Source: Anniella stebbinsi
Lineage: Eukaryota; Chordata; Lepidosauria; Squamata; Anniellidae
NCBI GenBank assembly: GCA_029215795.1
Contig: JARDYH010000004.1
Location: forward strand, 200,556,017 to 200,620,016
Reading direction: 5' to 3'
DNA length: 64,000 bases
Below, in pieces: positions 32,988 to 45,189 of the stretch. The translations under genes were made by a program, and so were the position numbers. Within the stretch, counting starts at the first letter, position 1. Each line of letters opens with the position of its first letter. Under the pieces are notes generated by a model. The model searched no databases. It saw nothing but the letters and a program-made list of their open reading frames with translations, and was not told where the DNA came from.

Positions 32988-34915
32988 CATGGTTTTATTT
33001 ATTTATTTATTTATTACATTTGTATACCGCCCCATAGCCAAAGCTCTCTGGGTGGTTTACATAGAATTAAAAACAATTAAAAACAATATACAAAAATTTA
33101 AACAGCAAAAACATACAACATACACACAATCTGTACATTTAAAACCTCTACAACACTCCAAACACCTACAAAAAAACACAAAACAAACCCAGGCTCCTCA
33201 GATATTGCCATATGCCTGAGAGAAGAGGAAATCTTGACCTGGCGCCAAAAAAATAACAATGTTGGCGCCAGGCGGGTCTCGTCAGGGAGATCGTTCCACA
33301 ATTGGGGGGCCACCACAGAGAAGGCCCTCTCTCTTGTTGCTGACCTCCGAGCTTCCCTCGGAGTAGGCACTCGGAGGAGGGCCTTAGATGTTGAATGTAG
33401 TGTTCGGGTAGGTTCATGTCGGGAAAGGCGTTCCGTCAGGCATTGTGGTCCCAAGCCGTGTAAGGCTTTATAGGTTAAAACCAGCACCTTGAATCGGGCT
33501 CGGAAACATACAGGCAGCCAATGCAAGCGGGCCAGAGTAGGTCTTATATGCTCGAACCTACTGGTTCTGGTTAACAATCTGGCTGCTGCATTTTACACAA
33601 GCTGCAGCTTCCGAACCACCTTCAAAGGCAGCCCCACATAGAGTGCATTGCAGTAATCTAACTTGGAGGTTACCAGAGCATGGACAACTGAAGTCCGGTT
33701 ATCCCTGTCCAGATAGGGACGTAGCTGGGCCACCAACTGAAGCTGGTAGAAGGCACTCCGTGCCACTGAGGCCACCTACGCCTCAAGTGACAGAGATGGT
33801 TCTAGGAGAACCCCCAAGCTACGAACCCGCTCCTTCAAGGGGAGTGCAACCCCATCCAGAACAGGTTGAACACCCTCCATCCAGTCAGCGGAACCACCCA
33901 CTAACAGCGTCTCAATCTTGTCTGGATTGAGTTTCAGTTTATTAGCTCTCATCTAGTCCATTGTCACAGCCAGGCACTGGTTCAGCATATCCACAGCCCC
34001 ACCTGATGAAGATGAAAAGGAGAAATAGAGCTGCGTGTCATCAGCGTACTGATGACAACGCACTCCAAAACTCCGGATGACTGCACTCAGTGGTTTCATG
34101 TAGATGTTCAACAGCATGGGGGACAAAACTGACCCCTGCGGAACCCCATACTGGAGAATCCATGGGGCCGAGCAATGTTCTCCAAGCACCATCTTCTGGA
34201 GCCGACCCCCCAAGTAGGAGCGGAACCACTGCAATGCAGTGCCTCCCACTCCCAACTCAGCCAGTCGTCCCAGAAGGATACCATGGTTGATGGTATTGAA
34301 AGCTGCTGAGAGATCAAGGAGAATCAACAGAGTCACACTCCCCCTGTCTTTCTCCCGACATAGGTCATCATACAGTGCGACCAAGGCTGTTTCCGTACCA
34401 AAACCAGGCCTGAAACCCAACTGAAATGGATCCAGATAATCGGTCTCATCCAAGAGTGCCTGGAGCTGGCTCGCAACCACCCGCTCCAGGACCTTGTCCA
34501 GGAATGGAACATTTGCTACTGGCCTGTAGTTATTAAGATTTTCAGGGTCCAGGGAAGATTTCTTTAGGAGTGGTCTCACTGCCGCCTCTTTCAGGAGGCC
34601 TGGGACCACTCCCTCTTGCAAAGAGGCATTAATCACCTCCCTGGCCCAGCCAGTTGTTCCATCCCTGCTAGCTTTTATTAGCCAAGAGGGGCAAGGATCC
34701 AATATGAAAGTGGTTGCACAAACCTGTCCAAGCACCTTGTCCACGTCCTCGAGCTGCACCAACTGAACCTCATCCAAGAAAACAGGACAAGCCTGTGCTC
34801 TGGATACCTCACTAGATTCACCTGCTATAACACTGGAGTCTAAGTCCTGACGGATGCCAGAGATTTTATTCTGGAAGTGCCCAGCAAATGTATTACAGCG
34901 GGCCTCAGATGGTTC
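32988..34915 (-). pseudogene. L2 LINE, 5'-truncated, RT domain largely open
   Basis: On the minus strand an open frame (34777-33953, 274 codons) holds the RT core: LNNYRPVANVPFLDKVLERV, LDPFQLGFRPGFGTETALVA, LLILLDLSAAFNTINHGILL, GVPQGSVLSPMLLNIYMKPL and the catalytic box YADDT. It ends in a nonsense codon right after VTMD, where the homolog at 58919 has a Trp (MGW); coding similarity continues beyond. The C-terminus follows (33577-33098: HWLPVCFRARFKVLVLTYKA, APQLWNDLPDETR). The 3' end has the CCGCCCCATAGCC hairpin and (ATAA)n at 32995-33015. The element is dead but moderately young. Confidence 0.92.
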
Positions 34916-35280
34916 TACACAATAAAATAGACTAACAATGTACTGTGTTTTCTCAATTGCTGTTCCTTCAGTACATGTAGCACCATAGATACTAATAGAC
35001 TATAATCAGTCCCAACACACTAAGAGATTTACAATAGCTAAACTCCTAGACTTATATTATTGAAGGGTTACCAAAGCAATGGCTACTAATCATGATTTAA
35101 AATACCCAATCCAGATATAGTTTTGCACTACATTGTATATACAGCCTGGAAAACAGTGGTTGGGAATGTGGATGGAAATGAACACTGCTATTAGCATCAT
35201 GTCATGCAAGCAGAAACGCATCGCTCACCACATACCTGAGCACCTGGTAATGCCAGCAGGATTACCAGGTAGTATTCATC
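34916..35280. other. Intronic sequence, nothing recognised
   Basis: AT-rich; no ORF or repeat identified. Confidence 0.5.
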
Positions 35281-35281
35281 A

Positions 35282-35472
35282 GGAAGGGCCATGGCTTAAT
35301 GGTAGAGCATATACTTTGCATGAAGAATATCCCAAGTTCGATTCTCAGCATCTCCAAGTACAGCTGGAAAAATTCCTGCATGAAACCCTGGACAGCCATT
35401 GCCAGCCAGTGTCGACGGTACTGGACTACATGGACCAATGGTCTGACTTAGTATAAATCTGCTTCCTTCCTA
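35282..35472 (+). repeat. Sauria-type SINE, near full length, plus orientation
   Basis: The tRNA-like head has an A-box (TGGCTTAATGGTAGAGC) and a B-box (AAGTTCGATTC), followed by AGCATCTCCAAGTACAGCTG, CTGGACAGCCATTGCCAGCC and ACCAATGGTCTGACTTAGTA to CTGCTTCC. Confidence 0.88.
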
Positions 35473-35519
35473 TGCAGGTCAAAGCAAACAGGTAGCAAAC
35501 TTTGTATACAAAAGTCTTC

Positions 35520-37865
35520 CCTAGCAGCATTACATTAATGTTAGAAGAGTGTTATAAACTGAAACGGGAATACAAAGTACTTATTATTCAAAAGAAAAGT
35601 GCTGAGGAGAGAGAGAAAAAATGGAATCAACTACTATATGCCACACAAAAGAAGGATAGCAAAGTATTCTGGTGAATTGTCACTGAGACTTTGTCAGAGC
35701 AACAAGAACATCCTGCTTGTTGTGTCTCCAATTATGAGTGGGAAAGATACTTTTCTGCACTTCTCCAGGGTCCAAACAATTTTTAGTGTCCAGTTTCCAA
35801 TTGTCCCCTGATGTCCCAGAATGGCAATCTATTACTCATGGTGAAATTGTTGATTTGATTATTGAACTTAAATCTGGCAAAGCTCCAGGCCCAGATTCTA
35901 TATCCTCTGATCTTTTAAAATCTCATCCAGAATGGTGGGCTCCCTCATTAGCAGCTCTGTTTACTTTTATGAAAAACTCTGGAAAGATTCCAGATATTTG
36001 GAGTAAAGTGATTATAGTTCCTATTTTTAAAAAAGTTGACAGGACCAACCCAGCAAATTATCACTCTATCAGCCTCCTCTCAGTTATTGGGAAACTTTAC
36101 GACAGGTATTTAAAATGCAAGCTTCTAACTTGGATGGAGAACAATAATACAATAGGTGAGGAACAGATTGGGTTTAAAGCTGGCCACTCAACCTTAGATC
36201 ATTGTTGTGTGTTAGCTCACCTGGCAGAGAAATATACCACATTTCCTGGTGGTAAGCTTTTTACTGCCTTTATTGATCTTAAGTCTGCCTATGACTTAGT
36301 CTCGAGGGAACTGCTTTGGTCCAAAGTACACAAAAGTTCCATGGACAAGCGCTTACTGTTTCTCATCAGATGCTCATACAATCAGACCTCTAGTCAGGTC
36401 AGATGTGGGCAGCACAGACAAGTTTCCAACTCAGCCCCGGCTACAAGAGGTGTAAGGCAGGGGTGTATTTTAGCCCCTTTTCTTTTTAATTTATTTTTAA
36501 ATGAGCTGGCTTCTTATCTTCGTAGTGTCGATTCTCATGCTCCCAAACTGTTCAATACCAAGATACCTTTACTTCTGTATGCTGATGATGCTGAACTGTT
36601 ATTACTCTCTAGAATTGGGTTAAACCAATTACTCTCTGCATTTGGGGCCTATTGCTCTGAAAATAGTCTGTCAATTATAGTAAGTCAAAAGTCCTGGTGT
36701 TCTCTAAAGCTCGGAAGAAATACAAATGGACTTTAAATGGTAATATCATTAAACAAGTTGCCCATATAAAATATCTGGGCATGCAAATGCAAAGAACTGG
36801 AGCTTGGTCTGAACAAAGAAGGCAGGCAATTGATTCAGCAAATTCCAGTCAGCAGCTGATCCTAAGATTTCTTTATATCCAAGGTGGTCAATTTATCCCT
36901 TCTGCAATCCAAATTTACAAAGCTAAGACTCTGGCCCAACTTACCTATGGTCTTCCTATTTGGATATTGGGATTTAATGCCCAAATTGAAAGAGTCCAGT
37001 CTGTATTTCTTAGGAAATTACTGGGCCTTCCTTCTTGTGTGGGGAATGCAGCCATTTACTTGGAAGTGGGTATTCGATCAGTTGAATGCAAGGCATGGAT
37101 CGATGCCTTTAAATGATGGCTACGGTTACATTTTCTGGCAGTTCCTGGTAGTTATCTCTTCTTACTGCTCTCAGATTCCTATGTCACTCGTTAGATGAGA
37201 GAGATGGAGAAGAAGTTACTTAGAGTGGGCATCTCTGTGGAAGTTGTAGGTAACTTTGGGCTTCAGAAGGCCCAATTTCTTGTTGTTCAAAGATTAATAG
37301 ACTTAGATCTACAGCACTTAAGAACTGCTGCTAACAAATCTTGTTCCCAGTTACTCTATAATATCTTTAATAACTACGGACTCACTGCAGCTTCATATCT
37401 GCATATGTTAACCATCCCAAAGTACAGAAGAGCATTTACCCTTGCTCGCTTTAATGTGTTGCCATCAGCACTACTAGATGACGATTTAGTAAAATCCTGG
37501 TTAATGATCAAATATGTCCCTGTGGCACTGGAACAATAGAATCTGTCGAACATGTCCTTTTGCATTGCAACATGTACAAGGAATGCAGAAAGAAGCTAAT
37601 CTTTCCATTATTAAGAGCCTCTTGTGGAAGTAACCCCACAGTTTTGGTATTAAGTTGTTTAAGGGATGTGTCCTCCTGTATTACTGAAAGGGTCTCTAAG
37701 TTTTTTATGACAACAATGCAAATTAGGGGGAAAATGTTGCACTCCTCCTGAGAGAAGGAAGTCTACAAAGCTGTATCTTATTTTCCTGTCACTTTTTAAC
37801 TATCTTTTGTATGTTTTATATTGACTTTGCTGGTCTGTGACCGTAATAAATAATTCATTGATTGA
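35520..37865 (+). pseudogene. Non-LTR retrotransposon of a second clade (unclassified, I/Vingi-like), frameshifted
   Basis: The pre-RT helix region is in 35540-35740 (frame broken). The RT frame 35738-36736 has GKAPGPDSISSDLL, NPANYHSISLLSVIGKLYDR, EEQIGFKAGHSTLDHCCVLA, FIDLKSAYDLVSRELLW, TRGVRQGCILAPFLFNLFLN and the active-site box YADDA. A +1-type shift near 36700 moves the thumb to 36697-37116 (KYLGMQMQRTGAWSEQRRQA). Further shifts give 37195-37539 and 37560-37751. Around 37515-37575 the combined frames keep CPCG...VEHVLLHC, a C-terminal Cys/His zinc-knuckle pattern. The 3' tail has AATAAATAATTCATTGATTG. It differs from L2 in every RT motif, so it is a separate lineage. Confidence 0.85.
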
Positions 37866-37869
37866 AATT

Positions 37870-39815
37870 ATTTTACAGAACCCAGTAGTTCCCCTGTCTT
37901 TGTATCTTTCTATGGGAAATTCCCCTTGGCATGCTATCAGACAAGGGAGTTCTGCCATGTGGCCAGGGAACTGGCGACCAGTTCCCTACTAAGGTACTGC
38001 ATTTGAGGCAACTCTGCCTCCTCTGGATGGCTTAATGGTTCTTTTAGTCCCATCCTAACCCCACCACTTTTCATGTGCTTCTCCTCATGGTTGTGTGGTC
38101 CTGGTAACTCCACCATTGCTCTGAAAGTTGTTGGCCTAGAATCCTACTTCTGGGTTGGCCTGTGGCTTATCAGCATCCACAAGTGATGTCGTGTCCAGGA
38201 ACCACAAGTCTCAGCCAAGCCAGGTGGACTCCACCATGATGTGCAGATGGGGAGCACAATGCAACTGCATCCAGTGTGCATCTGTGGTCCATGGTACAGT
38301 GACAGAAACCACATATGGAGTCTACTTACCTACACAGATCTTTTTTGCTATTTCACAGAGAATAGCCTTTTCAAAAAATCAGAGATGGATGAGAATGATC
38401 TATACTTCTTGCTTGAGAGGATCAAAATCAGATTTCATTTACTTCCCTGTAATTACTGCTTTCTGTATATCAATTGAGAATTTCTATTTCTTTACTATTT
38501 AAACTACATTTTTAATTGTGGTCCTTTTGTGCCCCACATATTCAAATGTAAGACAAACTGTCTTACATTTCTTCTCATGCCCCCAATTCACATGATGAGG
38601 CCCATAGCTGAAAGTGAAAACTGTCCTTAATCCACCTTACCATGTTTATCACTTGCTGTGCGTAGATCATAGGGGTCAGCCAACACTTAAGGATCCCTGG
38701 AATGTCTTAACATGCCCCCTGGATTTGACAAGGGAGATTCAGCCTTACGTCTAAGTCACATTAATTTTCAGGTTCTATGTTGAGAACTCGGATTATGTTA
38801 CCCAAGTCATCTGTTCATTTGAAGCCAGAAGAAAATATATTACATGACATTCAAAAACACGTACTTGGTAGATAATTAAAATCTCCATATTATCTCCTCT
38901 CATGTTCAGAATAAAGGAGAGGAAATTTTTGGCTGTTATTGAACATTTAAACAACTGTTTGCATTTTTAATATATATAGCCTTCTCAAAGCTACCTTGCA
39001 AATACCAATTAGCTCAGCCTCTGCAAATATGCAGTAACCCCTTTATTTAAAATTAGCAAGAAACTGTTAAATGGCATATTTAACACGATGAGAAAAGAAA
39101 TCTGTTGCTAGCAATGTAACTCTTAAGCAAAACCCTTAAACAACTGAGATAGAATATTTTGTCTAATGCTTTAGCCATTAAAAAACTTTGTCAATATATA
39201 AATATTATATTTAAATAACAGCGCATCCCAACCCAAATCTCCATATCTGAATAATAGTCTGACAAATGAGAAGAATCAGAAATGGCCTTAGGATTGCACT
39301 GGTGAAAGAGAGAGGGGTTTATCTCAGAGGCACTTGGGCTGTGTCTACCACAGACTGTTTGTGGACCTATTATCAAGAAAACAAAACAGAGCAAGTCCAA
39401 AGAAGACAGGGAGGTAGCACGCCTGAAAAGTCTGTGTTTTTGTTGTTGCTGTTGTTGCCTTGGTCTTGGTAGATGCCAAAGCTGAAGGGACAGTGGTTGT
39501 AAGGCTAAGTTGCTGAGGCTGCCAGGAAGTTCAGCTGTCATATGAGTGGCCACACAGAATTCCAAAAACGGGGTCGGGAGTGTATTTGGCAGTGAAACTG
39601 GAGGAAGGGGTGGATATGTACATGAAGGAGACAGGAAAATATGGGACTATCATTTGGTTCTTAGTTATTTGGTGGAGTGTTAGAAACCCAGTGCTCAGTG
39701 AGTTACAGAGGACAGGTTGAGTATAAGGGCAGCAAAGTTCAAGTAAACTAGGTATAGCTCTGCTTACCCCTGATGGAAAGAGCCAGTTCCAATTGCTACT
39801 TGTATTTGACAAGAA
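37870..39815. other. Intronic sequence, nothing recognised
   Basis: No recognised exon or repeat. ORFs at 38155-38502 and 39191-39565 carry no domain I know. Confidence 0.45.
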
Positions 39816-39819
39816 CACA

Positions 39820-40155
39820 TATTTAGCTAGGCTGACCATATGAAAAGGAGGACAGGGCTCATGTAACTTTAACAGTTGTAGAGAAATGGGAATTTCAGCC
39901 AGTGTCATTTGTATGCAATTAGTTCCTGGTGAAATCCCCTCTTCATCACAACAGTTAAAGTTGCAGGGACCCTGCCTTCTTTGGTATATGGTCACTCTAG
40001 TATAGTGCCTGCACCTTTAACTGTTGTGATGAAGAGGGAATTTCACCAGGTACAAACTGCACACAAATGACACTGGTTGAAATTCCCTTTTCTCTACAAC
40101 TGTTAAAGTTACATGCGCTCTGTCCTCCTTTTCATATGGTCAGCCTATATTTAGC
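39820..40155. mobile_element. 320-bp palindromic hAT-like MITE with perfect 8-bp TSD
   Basis: The element is 39828-40147. Identical TATTTAGC duplications flank it (39820-39827 and 40148-40155). The terminal repeats are perfect over at least 25 bp, beginning TAGGCTGACCATATGAAAAG. Internal blocks GAATTTCAGCCAGTGTCATT, CTTCATCACAACAGTTAAAG and their complements make it a near palindrome. The asymmetric centre GGTCACTCTAGTATAGTGCC is a degenerate internal copy of the terminus. Confidence 0.95.
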
Positions 40156-40284
40156 AGCTGAATTTTATGGCATACTCAGATGGCTCCTTGAATGCAAGTC
40201 ATAAAACTGTGCTTTGTGAAATCAGAATGCCTTCTTCTGGTTATCCTATTACTCTTTAGGAAGGAATTTCCCTCATAGTTGAGA

Positions 40285-40858
40285 CATGGTACAGAAACTA
40301 CAGCTAGTGCAGAATGCAGGAGCTGGGGTGCTCATTGGAACATCTATGGTCACATAACACATGTGTTAAAAGAACTATAAGCCACATACAACCTTATGTT
40401 ATTGTCATATAAAGCCCTAAACAACTTGGGACCAGGATAACTAGCCTTCCATTCTACATACCCATGCAACTTTTAAGATCAGCAAAGGACGCCTTGCTGG
40501 TCATTTCAAAATGAACAGAATGTCACCATGAAGTACCCAAATGGCAGGCCTTCTCTGTAGCAGAACCCACCATCTGGAAACCCCTCCCTCGTTCAGTTTG
40601 GGATGAAGAAAATGTGACATCTTTTGAATTCCTCCTGAAAACACACTTGTTCACCCAGGCTTTCCCTGGGCTGTTAAGTAAATTGCCGCTCCATTTTTCT
40701 TTTCCTTGATTTTTTTTTTACTGTAGTTGGAAGTATTTTTAATGCTGTGTTTTTAATGTTGTATTTTTAATGTTGTATTTTAATATTGCTAACCGCAGAG
40801 AGATGTTATTATATTCAGCAGTATATAAATGCCACAAATAAATAAATAAATAAATAAA
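40285..40858 (+). pseudogene. L2 LINE C-terminus and 3' UTR, old
   Basis: AACTACAGCTAGTGCAGAAT equals the conserved KLQLVQNA segment. There is a decayed AYKALN region near 40410-40430 and a TTCCTCCTGAAAACACACTT (FLLKTHL) end. The T-rich UTR ends in GTATATAAATGCCACAAATA then (AAAT)n. Many stops. Confidence 0.8.
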
Positions 40859-40859
40859 A

Positions 40860-43800
40860 TGTAGGTTTTACAGTTACAATTATCATTCAGAATTTAGTAT
40901 GAAAGAATCTGCATTTAAAGAAAACTTAGTTTCACAGCGAGAGCCATGTGGATAGTTGGTTAATTCTTTCCATAATAAATTTTATCCCAGAAATAAAACT
41001 TGCTCATCCCATTATGCCTAGAATATAAGAATATTTTAATCATACCATGCTGTAATTTGGGCTTTCTTGAATATTACTAAGTGCCCACATTAAAAGCATG
41101 ATAAAAAAAAGAATCAAGACAGTGGCAAAATGTATTATCATGTTTTATTATGCCTTCCTATAACATTAGTTTAATATCAAACCACCATGAGCCAAGTACT
41201 ACAGTTTTGACTCTATTGACTTTTTGGCTGATTTCAGACACTGTGCTCAAAACATAGCATCATTCACTTGGGCTAAATCTGTAGAGTTGTACAAAGTTGA
41301 TTTCATTCTTCTAGTTCCAGATTTTACGATGACCAAAACATCGGGTGAGCAGGTATTACAATCTAGTTTACAGTGCAATGCACTAAAAAGATATTCTATG
41401 CAGTCAACACAGCTACAAAGACTTTGCTATATCAACAGATGTCTCCAAAATTACTTCCAAGTGGACGTGCATTAGGCTGATTAATACTTATATTCTTACG
41501 TAATAATCACAAGGAATATTTGTAAAACTCCATCTTAGTCATAGTAACTGTAGACATTGACAAAGTGAGAGTTCCCATTGACCTGTGTAAGGATTTTCCC
41601 CCTGTAATTTTGACTGTAAATCTCCTAAACTAGGGAAAATGCACTAATAGAACAATGCAGTCCATGAAAGGCAATTCATTGATTTTTGGCTCTCAACTGG
41701 GCTATCAGTATAGTCTCTCTTTTCAGAATGTCTACTTACAAAATTACGGTAAAATACCATCCTGCATTTCAGATGCATTTTCTTTGGAGCACCTCAGTTC
41801 CTCTGCTTATTTCCATCTTAGCTTTTTAGACACACAAAAACATATTCCAGGAGCTGTTTGCTCACTACCAGTTCCCCTAACATTTGCCGTCTGCCTAAGT
41901 GCAACATAAAGACACAGAAGCCACTATTCCATTGCTCACCAACAGCAACTTAAAGACACAGATGCTGGTGTTCCAATGCTCAGCAATTAACCAAACAGTT
42001 TCAAAGAAGTTCTGCTAAGAGTTCTTCTTCTTCTTCACAGTTGCTGTTTACAATCACATAGCCAGCCTAGCTTTCTCAGCTGTACTATCTTTAGACTTAC
42101 CAGTGCCTCAGGATCCTTGCTCTCTCCATTGTTGCATCCATAGTAGTCTGGAATTTTATCAACATCTTGTATATTCCCTTGTACTCTCACACCCTTGTCC
42201 GTGTGACAAGTCTGGCAAACGGGTGCATTGCCCATACCAGTTCTCCCAATAACTCCTGCAAGTATAACTTTGCACTGTACGGAATGATCCAAATGGGCAA
42301 ATGACTTTTGACAATCCAGAAGGATATTTCAATATTCGTATGCTTTGTGCCCCTGAGCTCCCCTTGCCAGAATTTTCTTTCTACTGGCTGGCCTGTGTCA
42401 AAAAGAAACCTCAGCAACTGCAGACAGCATTCAGTGACCATTTCCAATTCAGGCACCGCTTGTCTATTTTTACACCTACTAGGCCAGCTATGCATGTAAA
42501 TTGAATGGGGAGGGGGAAAGCTACATACAGGCAGCCTGACTAGTGCAGCGCTAAAGTCCTACTGTGTGAAATGCCTCCACATACAAGGGTTATTGAATTA
42601 CCCAGCTGCATGCCGTTGAATGTTTTGATTTTTTTCTCTCTCTACTGCTCGCATTATCCCTTGCTGCTTGCCCAAAGCACTACATTTCAAAATGCTGCAT
42701 GCTAACGCCTTTGTAGTTTCCAAGAGAGCAGGGAAAATCCCTTCCATATAAAATGATTTATTCAAAATGCCAACTATTTGGTATTTACCATACAAATGCT
42801 ACCAAAATATCTAGGGGCATTTTAAATAAAAACCCACATGGTGTTTTTAATGTGCAACAATTGGATATTTGTGTTCATGCTGAATTTGCTTTGGTTTGAT
42901 GAGTCACATTCTTGTAGAATTATATTTAAAATTTTTGCAGAATTATGGCATTTGAGTATGGAAGTGGGACTTTTTAAAAGAGTAGCTTCTGTTTTGTTTT
43001 TCTACTGTTTGTGTATTCGCTTTTAAAGTTTTCTGAGAAAGAACACTACATACTGCTAATATTAAAAGCAGACAAATGGTACCTTGCTGATTATATACAT
43101 CCAATTACATTTATTACTAAAATATAGAAAATACCAAATGCCACATTTAATATTGGTCTGATGGGGTCCGGACATCTGAACCAGTTTTACCCTTCCATTC
43201 CCAAGTCTCTAATACTTGTTATTTCTTTGTATCAATGGGAGGAAATCATAGCACATCCACAAAAAGGAAGGTGAAGAACCTTTCAAGGACCCATAGCTGC
43301 TTCTCCTCTTTTGGAACACCTGGGATATAAAAAAAAATATGTATGCAACTTCCTCTGAATAGGACATATTTAACTTCTTAGCACAACATCCCTACGACTT
43401 CATATTATATAGCAAACAGAGCGGCTTTTAATCTTGTTCTGCAAAATACAAGTCTAGTGATGTGGCACAGCTCACACTATGTGTATAGGTCAGCTCTACC
43501 AACTTTTACTTTATTTACCTCTGTCCTCAGTGTTAAGTATCATAAAAGACTGCAGTTGGCAATGTCAAAGACTTGAAGGGTATTCTATAAATACAAAAGG
43601 TTAGTATGCTCATCATTGTTTCCTGTTAATGCAATTATGCCTTCTCACATTCCATGTCTAACAAATTAGGTTTCCAAAAGTTTAACTGTTAATCCTATGA
43701 AATGTAAAACCAAATTTAAATCTCTAGATTTGCAACTACAATCCCACAAAATATTTTTTATTTTAGACTCAAAACCAGTGTGTGAGTGTGAGTGTGTGTG

Positions 43801-44860
43801 TGTTGCAGAGGGATCTAGACATTTCTTTGAAAAGGGAGCACCAAAGCAATAGTAGAGATTTGCAGAAGCAACAACATTTAAGAGTTTAGTTAAAAAGAGA
43901 CATGTCCTACATAGATCTCTGTCTAGCAACTCGTTCTCTTTGAAGAATTCTGTTGGATTAAGAACATGTGCGAAATACACAACATACTTTTAAAGAATTC
44001 ATAAATGGATATGCTTATAAACCAGGAAACAAAGCCCATGGAATCAGTTAAAAGGATGCCAAATGAATTCCTTTAAAAAACTGCTTGCAGATGGTAGGGA
44101 CTTATATAGATATCAAAGACAAAAACGTTTTCTTCTGGTATTCTTCTAACAGTGTCACTGTTGTTTGTCAAAATGGTTTAAAGTTACTTAGGTCAGATTA
44201 CTCGCAATGCAAATATTTTTATCTTATGCAGGACTTGGACAAGGCAAGCCCTCACCCCAAGTGTATGTTTTGGGAATGAAGTTTCGAAGTGTTTATGGAG
44301 AGGTGGAAAGTTCCCAGGCTCTAGTTATTAATACAATTTTTATTTGGGTCTGTTTCTCAGATCTATCCTATCAATAAGGATGGCAGCTAAATATGGCAGC
44401 TAAGGAACTGAAACAGAATCTGATTGTTATAATAATCTGGTCTGTACACCAGTCTATAATATAATTAAATGCAAAGTGTTGAGACCCCCCCCCCAACACA
44501 CACACTGTTTGAATCTTTAATTATTCAAAGAAGCCAAAGGGTCATTCATGAAAAGGGCTGAGCATCTCAAACTCCAATTGGTTTATTATGCCAAGAGGAA
44601 CTTGATCTCAGACTATTCTAATACAGTCCACATGGGGAGTTAAGGTAGTCTCTCTTCCAGTTTTAATACCCTAGACCAACATTTGATCAGTATTTTTAAA
44701 AAATGTAATCAAGGCAGTTTACTGTTCCTGGGTTATCCTTGCAAGAGCTTTTCTAACTCTAAAACCCATTTCTAGTTGTTGCTTCAAATTCACCTCCAGA
44801 ACCATATTACTGATTAATATTTTCTATCTGCTGTTAAATTGCACAGATTAGAATAGTCCT
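40860..44860. other. Intronic sequence, no gene recognised
   Basis: AT-rich with a (TG)n-like tract near 43780-43803. A short imperfect direct repeat at about 41910-41990 contains AAAGACACAGA twice. ORFs at 42035-42292 and 42187-42495 minus look incidental: no splice context fits ANK2 and no domain is visible. Confidence 0.45.
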
Positions 44861-44865
44861 AAAAG

Positions 44866-45184
44866 TAGGGTGACCATATGAAAAGCAGGACAGGTCTCCT
44901 GTTTCTTTAACAGTTGTATAGAAAAGGGAATTTCAGCAGGTGTCATTTGTATGCATGCAGCACCTGGTGAAATTCCCTCTTCATCACAACAGTTAAAGCT
45001 GCAAGAGCCCTGCCTTTTTGACCAGATACAAAAAGGGCAGGGCTCCTGCAGCTTTAACTGTTGTGATGAAGAGGGGATTTCACCAGTTGCTGCATGCATA
45101 CAAATGACACCTGCTGAAATTTCCTTTTCTATACAACTGTTAAAGATACAGGAGCCCTGTCCTCCTTTCCATATGGTCACCCTA
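44866..45184. mobile_element. 319-bp palindromic hAT-like MITE, TAGGGTGACCATATG family
   Basis: The ends TAGGGTGACCATATGAAAAG and, inverted, TAGGGTGACCATATGGAAAG. The interior parallels 39828-40147 (TTTAACAGTTGTATAGAAAA, CATCACAACAGTTAAAGCTG and complements) but has ATGCATGCAGCACCTGGT where that copy has ATGCAATTAGTTCCTGGT. It is therefore a distinct subfamily. The flanks CCTAAAAG and CAAAGACA do not give a clean duplication. ORFs crossing it are symmetric artefacts. Confidence 0.9.
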
Positions 45185-45189
45185 CAAAG

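Noticed and set aside
35282..35345. tRNA gene (A- and B-box present)
   Set aside because: The boxes belong to the tRNA-like head of a Sauria SINE; the body of the SINE follows directly and the cloverleaf is not intact.
41224..42504. Possible unrecognised exons in ORFs at 41224-41475, 42035-42292 and 42187-42495
   Set aside because: No splice-bounded phase-0 exon that could join ANK2, no domain, ordinary AT-rich context.
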